Assembly (NCBI GenBank): GCA_017619445.1
Contig: JAFZSI010000053.1
Span: forward strand, 20,929 to 84,928
DNA length: 64,000 bases
Direction of reading: 5' to 3'
Origin: Prevotella sp.
GTDB lineage: Bacteria > Bacteroidota > Bacteroidia > Bacteroidales > Bacteroidaceae
In this document: positions 14,806 to 24,354 of the stretch, piece by piece
How the letters are laid out: each line of letters opens with the position of its first letter
Numbering within the stretch: the stretch's first letter is position 1
Program-made: the position numbers and the translations under genes
The notes under the pieces: generated by a model
Databases searched by the model: none
The model's input: the letters and a program-made list of their open reading frames with translations, nothing else
Told to the model about the DNA's origin: nothing

Positions 14806-17694
14806 ATGACTGACATCGTTTTGTCGAGCTTTTTGAGCCTATTCGCTTTGTTTGGCAAAGAAGAGCAAGTAGATGAGTCGCGGGCAAAAGAGATGCTCGT
14901 GAGTTATCTTCGTCATCACTTTGGCATCAGGAATGTCGATACATATCTCAATCTTTATTGCGACCTGCGCGGAGCATACGAGATGGCCGACAACCTTGAC
15001 ACCAATGCGGTGGTGGCCTCTATCTGCGACAATCTGCACGGGAAAATCCGTGCTGAAGAGGAGCGTATGCTGTTGTTGCGCATCATGGAGTTTTGTGGCG
15101 GCGACGGCAAAGAGCTGCACCCCATGTTCCGCACCATGGCTGAGAAGCTGATTATTCCTAAGCAGATGGCCGATGACTTTGCTGACTTTGTGAACGGCCG
15201 TCCTTCAGAGCGGGTGAAACTGCACAGGCCTAAAGGTTTTGAGGGAGAGGTGAAGACACTTTTCATGCCGGAGGCTGGTAATCTTGTCTTCACATACACC
15301 GGCGAAGACCGTGTGTTGCTCAACGATGTACCCGTGTTACCGCGAGCCTATCAGGTGTGGCAACAGAGCAGTGTGCTGAAGGCTCCTGGTGGAAAACCGC
15401 TCTACTACTCCACCATCATGGACGCTTACAACGAGAACCAGACACAGCGGCAGCAAGTGGAGTTCTGCGGAAGAGATATTGATTTCCGTTTCCCCAACAG
15501 CGAAAATGGTATTCATAACTTGAGTTTCACGCTTCAAGGGGGCGAGCTGTTGGCCGTCATGGGCGGTTCGGGCACAGGAAAATCCACCTTGCTTTCCATT
15601 CTCAATGGCAACCTGACGCCTAACAAGGGAAGCATTACCATTAATGGCCACGACATAGCTGACCCAAAGGTTAAAGACTTGATTGGCTTTGTGCCACAAG
15701 ACGACCTGCTCATTGAGGAACTGACAGTCTATGAGAATCTCTATTACACAGCTAAGCTCTGTTTTGCCAGTCTTACTGAGGATGAGATTCAGCAGCGGGT
15801 GTTAACCACGCTCAAGGACTTAGGACTCGATGCCACGAAGGACTTGAAGGTGGGCTCACCCATCAACAAATTCATTTCCGGTGGACAGCGCAAGCGCCTG
15901 AACATCGCCTTAGAACTGATACGCGAGCCAGCAGTACTGTTCCTTGACGAACCTACCTCTGGCCTTTCATCGGCAGACACAGAGAGAGTCATCAACCTGC
16001 TGAAAGAACAGACCTACAAAGGCAAGCTCATTGTGGTGAACATCCATCAGCCATCGAGCGATGTGTTCAAGCTCTTCGACCGTCTGTGGCTGCTCGACCG
16101 TGGAGGCTATCCCGTTTATGACGGCAACCCCATTGATGCCATCACTTATTTCAAAGAAGCGGCCAACTATGCTGATGCTGAGACAAGTGCTTGTCCGACG
16201 TGCGGCAACGTCAATCCGGAAATCATGCTGAATATCATTGAGGAGAAGGCTATCAGCAATACCGGAGAAACTTCCGACGAACGGAAAATGACACCTGTGG
16301 AATGGCATGAGCTGTATCTGAAAAACCGCCCGGAACAGTCGGAACCCAAGACAGACGATGTGCCGACTTCCGATCAGCAGAAGCCTGGAAAGCTTCGCCA
16401 ATTTGCCATTTTCCTTCAGCGCAACATCAAGACGAAGATAACCAATGTGCAGTATCTCTGCATCGCCTTGCTGCAGGCACCTATTCTGGCTGTCATCTGC
16501 GCCATGCTTACCCGTTATTCCACGCCAGAGGGTTACACGGTGATGAACAACAAGAATCTGGTAAGCTACTTCTTCATGTCGGTTATCGTGGCCACATTCA
16601 TCGGCATGAGCGGCAGTGCAGAGGAAATTATCAAAGACCGCGCCTTGTTGAAGCGTGAGCGGTTTCTCCGCCTGTCCTACGGCAGCTATATCTGGTCGAA
16701 AATCGTATTCGTAGCCTCAGTGTCACTGTTGCAGACGTTCCTCTTCATCATCATCGGCAACACCATCATGGGGCTTCACGGGCTGACAGCCACCTGGTGG
16801 TTCATTCTCTTTATGACCGCACTGCTGGCCAACCTCACCGGACTGCTCCTGTCGCAATGCCTCAATTCCATAGTGGCCATCTACATCAGCATCCCCATTC
16901 TGCTCATCCCTCAAATATTGCTGTGCGGGCTGGTGGTGAGTTTCTCTGACCTTACCCCTAAAAGCACCACGGGCAATGTGCCTCTCATAGGCGACATCAT
17001 CCCCTCGCGCTGGAGCTATGAGGCTTTGGCCGTCACATCATATACCGATAACCGTTATGAGCAACCGTTCTTCGCTATTGACAAGGAAAGACAGGAGTGC
17101 CAGTTCTACAACCGTGGATTCTTATATGAGCTACAGTCGCAGTTGGAGACGATGAACGAAGAAAAGAAACGCGGCGAGGATGTTAACCCTGCCCACATGA
17201 GGGTTATCCAGGCCAACCTGCCAGTGCTCACCGAGTTCTGCGGCATGGAGGCATACGGCGGCGACAACACTTACCAATCGCTCTTCGACTATTTGAAACA
17301 GGCCGAGACGATTCTTGCCAATCGCGGCAACAAATCAACCCTCAAGAAAGATGCCATGATTGCAAGTGTAGTGAAGCTGCAAGGCAAAGAGCAGTTCCTG
17401 GAACTGAAACAGCGCAACCACAACAACAAGTTAGAGGAATTTGTGACAGGAGCCGACCAACAAAGGTTGCTTGACATAGTGGATGACAAAATAGTGCCCC
17501 GAAGCGCCACCATCTATCTCACACCACTGAATCGCTGTGGGCGCGCGCCATTCTACAGTAGCGAGAAAATCATCGGCCCCTGGCACATCAAGACCCTCTG
17601 GTTCAACATGGGCGTAATCTTTCTGATGTGCTGCGTGGCTACTGCCCTACTCCTGACCGATTGCCCTGGACGGTACATGAGAAATGAGAAATGA
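14806..17694 (+). CDS. ABCG-like ABC transporter, ATPase fused to ABC-2 permease
   Basis: A 962-residue half-size-plus transporter. Residues 1 to about 200 form an alpha-helical, TerB-like N-terminal region followed by a short FHA-like part. The ATPase follows: GGSGTGKSTLLSILNG (Walker A near residue 255), ISGGQRKRLNIALE (signature near 357) and AVLFLDEPTSGLSSAD (Walker B near 380). From about residue 535 there is an ABC-2 type permease with several membrane segments (LCIALLQAPILAVICAML, FFMSVIVATFIGMSGSA, FILFMTALLANLTGLLLSQC). A large loop and a final helix end the protein. The substrate is unknown. A Cys-x-x-Cys (CPTCGN) lies between the ATPase and the membrane part. Confidence 0.9.
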   Translation: MTDIVLSSFLSLFALFGKEEQVDESRAKEMLVSYLRHHFGIRNVDTYLNLYCDLRGAYEMADNLDTNAVVASICDNLHGKIRAEEERMLLLRIMEFCGGDGKELHPMFRTMAEKLIIPKQMADDFADFVNGRPSERVKLHRPKGFEGEVKTLFMPEAGNLVFTYTGEDRVLLNDVPVLPRAYQVWQQSSVLKAPGGKPLYYSTIMDAYNENQTQRQQVEFCGRDIDFRFPNSENGIHNLSFTLQGGELLAVMGGSGTGKSTLLSILNGNLTPNKGSITINGHDIADPKVKDLIGFVPQDDLLIEELTVYENLYYTAKLCFASLTEDEIQQRVLTTLKDLGLDATKDLKVGSPINKFISGGQRKRLNIALELIREPAVLFLDEPTSGLSSADTERVINLLKEQTYKGKLIVVNIHQPSSDVFKLFDRLWLLDRGGYPVYDGNPIDAITYFKEAANYADAETSACPTCGNVNPEIMLNIIEEKAISNTGETSDERKMTPVEWHELYLKNRPEQSEPKTDDVPTSDQQKPGKLRQFAIFLQRNIKTKITNVQYLCIALLQAPILAVICAMLTRYSTPEGYTVMNNKNLVSYFFMSVIVATFIGMSGSAEEIIKDRALLKRERFLRLSYGSYIWSKIVFVASVSLLQTFLFIIIGNTIMGLHGLTATWWFILFMTALLANLTGLLLSQCLNSIVAIYISIPILLIPQILLCGLVVSFSDLTPKSTTGNVPLIGDIIPSRWSYEALAVTSYTDNRYEQPFFAIDKERQECQFYNRGFLYELQSQLETMNEEKKRGEDVNPAHMRVIQANLPVLTEFCGMEAYGGDNTYQSLFDYLKQAETILANRGNKSTLKKDAMIASVVKLQGKEQFLELKQRNHNNKLEEFVTGADQQRLLDIVDDKIVPRSATIYLTPLNRCGRAPFYSSEKIIGPWHIKTLWFNMGVIFLMCCVATALLLTDCPGRYMRNEK

Positions 17695-17840
17695 GAAATG
17701 AGAAATGAGACATTGTAAATTAAGGGAGTAAAGGAGAAAAGGAGTAAAGGAGGAGTTCCTTGAGCAAAGCGAAAAAAGGAGAAATTGTCAAATTGTCAAA
17801 TGAAGAAATAAATTGTAAATTGTAAATTGTCAAATAGTAA
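17685..17840. repeat. Mixed intergenic repeats after the ABC transporter
   Basis: Runs of GAGAAATGAGAAATGAGA, GGAGTAAAGGAGAAAAGGAG, a reversed CTCAAGGAACTCC word and AATTGTAAATTGTC words follow one another. They begin inside the last codons of the transporter gene. No terminator is evident. Confidence 0.65.
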
Positions 17841-17879
17841 ATATATTCACTTATTTTATAAACAAAAAACCAAACAAAA

Positions 17880-18680
17880 ATGAAAAAACTTTCTATTTTC
17901 GCTGTGGCATTCACAGCATTGGCCTTCACAGCATGTGTAGGCAACAAGAGTGCACAACCCGTTGAGCAGACTGACTCCTTGAAGTCTTTCGAGCAGGAGC
18001 AAGTCGAGGCAAAGATTAAGATGGAACTCGACAGCCTCGCTGCCGAAGTAGGAAAACTCAAGCAGATGCCATTCCTCAAGACAGGCGAAGAGGGCATCAA
18101 ACTGACCGAGCAGGAAAAGCAGGTGAAACCCACCTATCTCGTTGCTCCCTCAGTGGCCGAGAACGCCACATCGCTGGCAGAGAAATACCGCATGCTGAGC
18201 GCTCTGAGCGTTGACAAGAACATCGCAACCCTCTACGACATGCCTACCGCAGACTACGAAGCCTCAATTGCAAAACTCGTGGCCGACATCAACGACCCCT
18301 CGTTCAAGGACTTCGAGGCTCCCACGCTCTATGAGACCGGACAGAAACTCTACGACGCAATGAACGAGAACGGACGCATCAACTATTTCTGGCAGATGGT
18401 GTCGGGAGCTCTCGTGGAGGAAATCTATGTGATGTCTGAGAATTCCGACAAATTCCTTACAGCCTTCAACGACGAGTCTGCTGCAAATGTTACCTATCGT
18501 ATCGTGCTGCTGTCTGATGCCGTGAAGCGTCTTGCTGACTACGATGCAGACTTCGAGCCCGTTGCCAAGGCCGTTGAAGCTCTTGCACCGCTGAACGCCA
18601 TCTCTGTTGACCAGCTGAAACAGCAGCTTGCTGAGGCCAAGGATAAGATTGCCGAGGCTCGCAACGCTCTCATCAAGTAA
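17880..18680 (+). CDS. Lipoprotein of unknown function
   Basis: A 266-residue protein with a lipoprotein signal (FAVAFTALAFTACVG; lipobox Cys at residue 20). The mature part is acidic and mostly helical, with coiled-coil-like stretches (FEQEQVEAKIKMELDSLAAE; LKQQLAEAKDKIAEARNAL). It is probably anchored to a membrane and faces the periplasm. I do not recognise a characterised family. It is single, with a good terminator directly downstream (18770-18826). Confidence 0.75.
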   Translation: MKKLSIFAVAFTALAFTACVGNKSAQPVEQTDSLKSFEQEQVEAKIKMELDSLAAEVGKLKQMPFLKTGEEGIKLTEQEKQVKPTYLVAPSVAENATSLAEKYRMLSALSVDKNIATLYDMPTADYEASIAKLVADINDPSFKDFEAPTLYETGQKLYDAMNENGRINYFWQMVSGALVEEIYVMSENSDKFLTAFNDESAANVTYRIVLLSDAVKRLADYDADFEPVAKAVEALAPLNAISVDQLKQQLAEAKDKIAEARNALIK

Positions 18681-18769
18681 ACAGTCAAATAGTTCATAAA
18701 TCCGCGAGTAAGCGAGAGCCAACCAAGCTCGCTTGGAATTGGCCGAGCGTGAGTGGATTATGTAAACAA

Positions 18770-18826
18770 GTTCAGGGTTACGAATCCTTCTCAAACAGAA
18801 GGGCAATCATAACCCTGAACTTTTTT
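18770..18826 (+). terminator. Intrinsic terminator of the lipoprotein gene
   Basis: GTTCAGGGTTA (18770-18780) pairs with TAACCCTGAAC (18810-18820), with a nested CCTTC/GAAGG helix, followed by six T. Confidence 0.85.
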
Positions 18827-18905
18827 CGTGCTTTCGTTCACTTAGTAGTTCTTTTCTCCTTACCTCCTTACCTCCTTCCCTCCTCTACTCCTTTACTCCC
18901 CCTTC

Positions 18906-20585
18906 TCAATACTCATAAAGACGGATGTGAAGTATTTTCCATTCGCCCACGCTAATACGGGCATGGCGGCCCTGATGACTCTGGTCGCCGTTGTGGCGGC
19001 GCACGTACTCCATCTTGCCATCTTCGCCAATGGTAACCTCGTCAACAGAAAGCAGGCCAAGGCGAGAGCCCCTGAACTTTGAACTTTTAAACTTTTGAAC
19101 TTTTAAACTTTTGAACTTTGAACTATCACTACCAGCCTCAGCAAATCCATCCTCGCCCAATTGTTTCTGCTCCTCTTGCTGTTTCTCCTCAGAAGTCTTG
19201 AAGTCAATGACCACACCACTGCCCGCCAACAGGTAGTCAAACTTGTCGAGACGTATAAGCACAGCTCCACCCTCGGGCCAAGTGCTGCCGTCCGTGGCAC
19301 GCGAGTCCCATGGCAAGGTAAAGTAGTGGCGGCAGGTCATGACCACGCCGTTGTCGTTGATGATGCGCTCACGGTCGTCCTGATCAAAGAGCAAGCCCCA
19401 CGACGATTTTTTTGCGAAGCTCGAGAAACTCCAATTTATCAATTTTTTCGCAGAGCTCAAGGAACTCCCATTTACTAATTGAGTCATCAGTCCGTAAGCC
19501 TTCGTCACCGACTCGGTCTCCTTTTCACTGGCCTGGTCGATGGCAAACGGACTGAACCCTAATGCTTGATGCTCACCAAAGACATAGAGGGCACGCACGC
19601 CGCTATTCTCGCAGCAACGGCTTTCGGGGACAAAGAGCCTGTTCTTGATCTTTCCGCCATCCTGTGGGCGTAACGGCATGGCATATTGGGCTGCCCACGA
19701 CTTGAAACCTGTGTCGTAAATATCAGGAGCCAACAGGTCAATGCTTGGCGCTCCTTCGCGCCAGAAGTCAATGAGGTGAGCCAATGGGCCTGCCGAAGGG
19801 TACTCTCCTGGGCGGCGTCCGCGGCTGTTCATGGCAGCATTGACATAGAGCGGCATGTCGTGAATCTGTCGGGCGGCCTTGGCCAGATGCTCCACATAGC
19901 GGGCATAGCTCAGTGCCATGAACTTCTCATCGGCAGTTTCGTCGGTGCCATAACGCTCAGCCCAACGCTCCTGCCTGTAAACCTTCTCGGCTAAGGGTGA
20001 ATGGTCGCGTGCCGACTCCAACATACCAATTTCGTTCTCTATCTGAATCATCACAACCACTTCGCGCTGCGGGTCTTGCTCTTTAATGCGTCTCATCAGT
20101 GCCGAAAAAGCCTTCAGGTCTGCCTGAAGCACATCGGGGCTGAAACACGATGCAATCTCCAACGGCTTGCCCGAGGCGGTCATGGCACGCGGAAACCGCT
20201 TTGTGTCCTGCTTGAACCAGCTGGGTGCATAGCACGACATGCTGTTCTTCCACACGCCAAACCAAAGAAAGACCACACGCAACTGCTCGTGCCGAGCCAC
20301 ATCTATGATGCGGTCGATGAGCGTGAAATCGAACTCTCCTTCCACGGGCTCCATCAGTTCCCAATATGCTGGCACAAGCACCGTATTCAGACCCAGTGCA
20401 CGCATTCTGGGCAGCACCTCGTCAATATCAGCCACCGATGTGGCGGCAGAATTGCTTAGTTCGCCACCAAGCAACGGAAAGGGGTGATAGGTGTTGGATG
20501 ATGGGTGATGGATGTTTGCGTTCCCTGCCACAACAACAAGGGTGGCAGCCAATGCAATAAGCACTAAGGATAATTTCTTAATCAT
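18906..20585 (-). CDS. GH35-like beta-galactosidase with repeat-derived inserts
   Basis: About 559 residues from the start MIKKLSLVLIALAAT, which gives a signal peptide; the eight codons before it belong to a GTCGTTTGG repeat. The TIM-barrel blocks LNTVLVPAYWELMEPVEGEFDF, MIQIENEIG (acid/base Glu near residue 184) and LFVPESR (nucleophile near 320) fit GH35 and related families that carry a DUF5597 domain. The segment LVNGSSLSSAKKLINWSFSS is encoded by two GCTCAAGGAACTCC repeats (19408-19475), and SSKFKSLKVQKFKSSKF near the end by GAACTTTTAAACTTTT words (19076-19126). Both keep the frame. Whether activity survives is uncertain. It is probably periplasmic or surface-exposed. Confidence 0.82.
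   Translation of the reverse strand: MIKKLSLVLIALAATLVVVAGNANIHHPSSNTYHPFPLLGGELSNSAATSVADIDEVLPRMRALGLNTVLVPAYWELMEPVEGEFDFTLIDRIIDVARHEQLRVVFLWFGVWKNSMSCYAPSWFKQDTKRFPRAMTASGKPLEIASCFSPDVLQADLKAFSALMRRIKEQDPQREVVVMIQIENEIGMLESARDHSPLAEKVYRQERWAERYGTDETADEKFMALSYARYVEHLAKAARQIHDMPLYVNAAMNSRGRRPGEYPSAGPLAHLIDFWREGAPSIDLLAPDIYDTGFKSWAAQYAMPLRPQDGGKIKNRLFVPESRCCENSGVRALYVFGEHQALGFSPFAIDQASEKETESVTKAYGLMTQLVNGSSLSSAKKLINWSFSSFAKKSSWGLLFDQDDRERIINDNGVVMTCRHYFTLPWDSRATDGSTWPEGGAVLIRLDKFDYLLAGSGVVIDFKTSEEKQQEEQKQLGEDGFAEAGSDSSKFKSLKVQKFKSSKFRGSRLGLLSVDEVTIGEDGKMEYVRRHNGDQSHQGRHARISVGEWKILHIRLYEY
19408..19484 (-). repeat. In-frame copies of the GCTCAAGGAACTCC repeat inside the GH35 gene
   Basis: Two units (TTTTTTGCGAAGCTCGAGAA and TTTTTTCGCAGAGCTCAAGG, each followed by ACTCC) stand in tandem as at 1702-1770. 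They encode about 25 residues between TKAYGLMTQ and GLLFDQDD without breaking the frame. Confidence 0.75.
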
Positions 20586-20651
20586 TTGGTCGTTTGGTCG
20601 TTTGGTCATTTGGTCGTTTGGGTGTTTGTTTATTGGTTATTGGTTATTGTT

Positions 20652-22601
20652 TCACCTGCTCCACTTCAGGCGCAGGCTGTTGAGCACCACGCTAACGCTG
20701 GAGAATGCCATCAGCGCACTGGCCCATACGGGCGTTATCTGGAAATCAATACCGAAAAGACAAGGAAGGCCTGCGGCAAGGGGAATGCAGACAATATTGT
20801 AGATGAACGCCCAGAAAAGGTTCTGGCGAATCATTCCCACGGTACGGTGCGACAGTCGGATGGCATCCACAATGCGCCGCAGGTCGGCAGACATAAGCGT
20901 TACCTGTGCCACATCCATCGCCACGTCGGTACCCCGCCCCATGGCAATGCTCACATCAGCGGTGGCCAGTGCCTGCGAGTCGTTGATGCCGTCGCCCACC
21001 ATGGCCACGTGCTTGCCCTCGGACTGCAATTGTCGCACGAGATCGTCTTTGTCTTGAGGCAATGCCTTGGCCTGCCAATGGGCGATACCGGCAGCATCGG
21101 CCCATCGGCTCACATTCTCGGTGTTGTCGCCACTCATCAGATGGACCTCGATGCCCATTGCTTGCAAATCGACAATGGCTTCGCGGGCATGGGGGGTTAA
21201 GTGCTCAGTGGTTTGGGAGGTGGGTGATGGGTGATGGCTGTTGGGTGATGGGTGATTGGTCGTTGTTGTAAGTGTACCTGTCTTATCGATTACCATAGCG
21301 TTAATGTGACGCAGACGCTCAAGGGCGGTAGCATCTTTGACAAGAATGCTTTGCTCTGCTGCTTTGCCTATGCCCACCATGAGGGCAGTAGGCGTGGCAA
21401 GTCCCATTGCGCAGGGACAGGCTATCACCAACACCGACACAGCGGACAGCGCTGCGCGTGGAAGCTGCTGCTGTCCGCCGATGAGCAGCCACAGCACAAA
21501 AGTGAGTAGCGACAGACCTAACACACAGGGCACAAACACCAGTGCGATGCGATCGACAATGCGCTGCACAGGAGCCTTTGAGCCTTGGGCCTGCTGCACC
21601 ATACGTATCATGTTGGCCAGCACGGTCTGCTGTCCTACCTGACGAGCCTTGAAACGAAATGTGCCCTGACGGCAGATGGTACCAGCCAAAACACGGTCGC
21701 CCACATGTTTCTCTGCAAGGGCGGCCTCGCCCGTCATAGCTGACTCATCGACAAGCGGATGCTGCTCCGCCGTCACCTCGCCATCAACGGGAATCTTTTC
21801 ACCTGCTCGCACCTCAATCAAATCGTCGGGCTGCAGGGTGGAAATGGGAACTTCGTTCATAGTGTCACCATCCACCAATCTGGCTGTTTTTGGAGCAAGC
21901 CCCATGAGCGAACGTATGGCTGAGGCTGTGCTGTTCTTGGCACGCTCCTCGAGCAGGCGGCCCGTGAGCACAAAGGTGATAATCATGACTGACGCATCGT
22001 ACCATGTGTGTGATGCCAAACCACGGCTGCCCCAAAAGCGCTCACCCCAAAACGTGTTGAACACACTGAAAAGAAAAGATATGGCAGTGGATAAGGCCAC
22101 AAGCGTGTCCATGTTGGCCGAGAAATGCATGAGTTGCCGCCAGGCGTTGACAAAAAACTGACGGCCACAATACACCAAGTTGAGCAATGCTATGATGAGC
22201 ATTGCCTGATTCGACATTGATGAAGAAGGAGTTGCCGAAGGAAGGGACTGGGAGGTTGAGGAGTTGAAAAGCTGAGGAAGCCATCCCATGCTGATGGTCA
22301 TCACCAGCAGGGCAAACAGCCATGATAGCAACACCTTGCGGCGGAGCAACACGAATGAACGGTGCTCAATCTCCTCGGCGCTGCGGTCTTCCTCAATGAT
22401 CAGGTCATAACCGGCGCGCTGAATCTCGTCCTTCATCTGTTGCAGACTAATATGCGACGGGTCGTACTCCACCAATGCTGAACGCCCAGGCAGGTTTACC
22501 GTAGCCTGCACTACACCCTCCAGCGCATTGAGCCGCCGCTCAACAGCCGCCGAACAGCCTGCACACATCATTCCCACTACAGGGATTGTACGTTTTTCCA
22601 A
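20652..22601 (-). CDS. Copper-type (P1B) P-ATPase lacking the nucleotide-binding domain
   Basis: A 649-residue heavy-metal ATPase. An N-terminal HMA domain (MCAGCSAAVERRLNALEGV), the actuator TGE loop (DESAMTGEAALAEK), the CPC membrane motif (IACPCAMGLATPTALMVGIG), DKTGTLT with the phosphorylated Asp near 439, MSGDN and AMVGDGINDSQALATADVSI are all present. Between DKTGTLT and LTPHAREAIVDLQAMGIEV, where a nucleotide-binding domain of over 100 residues with an HP motif normally sits, there are only about 26 residues, NHPSPNSHHPSPTSQTTEHL. These are encoded by GGGTGATG repeat DNA. ATP binding is therefore doubtful or differently arranged. It may be a lineage variant. The inferred role is Cu(I) export. 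Confidence 0.85.
   Translation of the reverse strand: MEKRTIPVVGMMCAGCSAAVERRLNALEGVVQATVNLPGRSALVEYDPSHISLQQMKDEIQRAGYDLIIEEDRSAEEIEHRSFVLLRRKVLLSWLFALLVMTISMGWLPQLFNSSTSQSLPSATPSSSMSNQAMLIIALLNLVYCGRQFFVNAWRQLMHFSANMDTLVALSTAISFLFSVFNTFWGERFWGSRGLASHTWYDASVMIITFVLTGRLLEERAKNSTASAIRSLMGLAPKTARLVDGDTMNEVPISTLQPDDLIEVRAGEKIPVDGEVTAEQHPLVDESAMTGEAALAEKHVGDRVLAGTICRQGTFRFKARQVGQQTVLANMIRMVQQAQGSKAPVQRIVDRIALVFVPCVLGLSLLTFVLWLLIGGQQQLPRAALSAVSVLVIACPCAMGLATPTALMVGIGKAAEQSILVKDATALERLRHINAMVIDKTGTLTTTTNHPSPNSHHPSPTSQTTEHLTPHAREAIVDLQAMGIEVHLMSGDNTENVSRWADAAGIAHWQAKALPQDKDDLVRQLQSEGKHVAMVGDGINDSQALATADVSIAMGRGTDVAMDVAQVTLMSADLRRIVDAIRLSHRTVGMIRQNLFWAFIYNIVCIPLAAGLPCLFGIDFQITPVWASALMAFSSVSVVLNSLRLKWSR
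21205..21268 (-). repeat. In-frame GGGTGATG repeat inside the P-ATPase gene
   Basis: On the plus strand the stretch reads as GGTGGGTGATGGGTGATGG and TTGGGTGATGGGTGATTGG with a GTCGTTG word. The same words occur between genes (20486-20515 near the GH35 start). It encodes the linker that stands in place of the N domain. Confidence 0.7.
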
Positions 22602-22624
22602 CTCCTCCTCTCCTAATTAATGGG

Positions 22625-24196
22625 TTATCTGACCACAAACTTTCTTCCGCCTATGACATAAATGCCTTGGGGCAGACCTTCCAATGCATCGGTGATGCTG
22701 CGAGCAGTGCGCACCTTCACACCATAGATGGTATAGACATCCATCGTGCGGCGATGTTTGACCTGCGTAGGCTTCACGCCATCGGAAACCACATGCTTAT
22801 AGAGCTGCACGGGTGCCACATACTCGCTGTATTTCTGATAGGTTGTGAATCGTGGATAGCTTTTGTTAAAGAAGATATACCGTCCGTTGTCTTTGTTCTT
22901 GATGTTGACATTTCCCTTTTCAAACTTAATTTTCCACAGAGCCATGTCGTTGCCTTCCATAACGAGTTCTGAATCCTCGTCCACATCGTAGAGGTTGTTT
23001 TTGGTGTTGTCGGTTTGTGCCAGGTATTTATTGGCAATGGGGTCATACAGAGTATAGGCTCCCAATTCACCGTCAATATAGAGTGTATAGGGTTTGTCAT
23101 CCGCTCCTGTCTCGGTGATAATGGTGTTGTCGGTGATGGTGACGGGCGCGTTTTTGCGAATGGAGGTGCTGCTGTATTTGTTGGTTGCCGACAATGCCGT
23201 ACTTGCTTCTTCGTTGACAACAAGATAATGGCATCCCATTTCCAACTCCATCGTACTCACTACTTTCACAAAGGTCTGCTCACCCTCCAATGGGTCAGAG
23301 GATTCCACTGGCATCGGCTCCTCGGGTTCCTCGCCAATGACAGCATTCTCATAATCATCATAAATGAAAGCCACATCGGTTTTGTCGCCCCAGACATATT
23401 GCTCCAGCCCCGGGTAATCGACAAACGGGTTGCGGTTGCCCTGGACTATCTGAACGATTCTGTTGCGGTCGATTTCCTTTTGGCTCACGGGGTCTTGCTC
23501 CGACCAACGCAGCAACATGGGCAATGCCCAGTCGGCGTAAGCCGTATAACTGTCACCTGAAAGCATGTCGGTGTCCTTGTTGCCTTTCCAAGAGCCGATG
23601 AGGTCTTCATAGCAGGTGGCCATGTAGAAGTAGATGCGCGCAAAGTCGCCTTTGTACTCATCGTTTGGCTCGAACACCGTCCCCGAATAGCCGCTGACGG
23701 TGCATTTTCCTAATTTGCTGAAATAGTCGGCAGAGTGGTTCTTCTCACCGTTGTTCTCACCGTATGGGTAATTGTTGCGCATGGAGTTAATCCAACTGTC
23801 AACAGGCACGATGTGCATGAGGTCGGAATACATAGGACTCTCCTCGCCAAACCAGCTCTTTGGAAAGGAGTGCTCGCGGTTGTAGCTGCTGGTCTCCTTA
23901 CTGATGGTTGCTCCCTGCTTGTCGCCACCAATCTCATAGTTGGTGATGCCTGAGTACATGTCCCAAAGCAGGCCATCTTCACGGCGGTCGGTGTAACCAT
24001 AATCCACCCAAAGCTGGTCGTAGGAATCTACTTCAGGATTCTTAATTATCTGGAAGAGAGCCGTTTTCAGTTCCCTGCCCTTGGTGTTGTCGGCAGTCTC
24101 GTAGTATCTGCCGGTGCCGTTGGGTGCCTGTGCCAGGGCTATGCCCGTCGTTAGTGCGAGCAAGCAAACAGACAGCATGATTTTCAACCCTTTCAT
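22625..24196 (-). CDS. Exported endonuclease I family protein with C-terminal extension
   Basis: About 523 residues from MKGLKIMLSVCLLALTTGIA (signal peptide). Residues about 20-280 match the EndA/endonuclease I family, with NREHSFPKSWFG (catalytic His and metal site), DLMHIVPVDSWIN and RNNYPYGE. The C-terminal 240 residues form one or two beta-rich domains (VVSTMELEMGCHYLVVNEEA and following). The tail (YTIYGVKVRTARSITDALEG, then LPQGIYVIGGRKFVVR) resembles the terminal sorting or anchoring tails of Bacteroidetes secreted proteins. It is probably an extracellular or periplasmic nuclease. It lies 23 bases after the stop-side of the P-ATPase start region, on the same strand. Confidence 0.88.
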   Translation of the reverse strand: MKGLKIMLSVCLLALTTGIALAQAPNGTGRYYETADNTKGRELKTALFQIIKNPEVDSYDQLWVDYGYTDRREDGLLWDMYSGITNYEIGGDKQGATISKETSSYNREHSFPKSWFGEESPMYSDLMHIVPVDSWINSMRNNYPYGENNGEKNHSADYFSKLGKCTVSGYSGTVFEPNDEYKGDFARIYFYMATCYEDLIGSWKGNKDTDMLSGDSYTAYADWALPMLLRWSEQDPVSQKEIDRNRIVQIVQGNRNPFVDYPGLEQYVWGDKTDVAFIYDDYENAVIGEEPEEPMPVESSDPLEGEQTFVKVVSTMELEMGCHYLVVNEEASTALSATNKYSSTSIRKNAPVTITDNTIITETGADDKPYTLYIDGELGAYTLYDPIANKYLAQTDNTKNNLYDVDEDSELVMEGNDMALWKIKFEKGNVNIKNKDNGRYIFFNKSYPRFTTYQKYSEYVAPVQLYKHVVSDGVKPTQVKHRRTMDVYTIYGVKVRTARSITDALEGLPQGIYVIGGRKFVVR

Positions 24197-24224
24197 AATG
24201 GTATAAGATTTGAGGTTTAAGTTT

Positions 24225-24352
24225 TGAGGAGTTTGACATAGTAACAGGGGGTTAGACATAGTAACATACTAACATATTTCCTTTTCTCCTTTACTCCTTT
24301 ACTCCTTTACTCCTTTATTCTAAATTGTAAATTGTAAATTGTAAATTATGAA
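24225..24352. repeat. GACATAGTAACATACTAACATA repeat plus CTCCTTTA array, copy 1
   Basis: GTTTGACATAGTAACAG, GTTAGACATAGTAACATAC and TAACATATTTCC, then CTCCTTTACTCCTTTACTCC and AATTGTAAATTGTAAATT. The first 75 bases recur at 24770-24850, on the other side of the FMN-binding gene. Confidence 0.75.
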
Positions 24353-24354
24353 AT

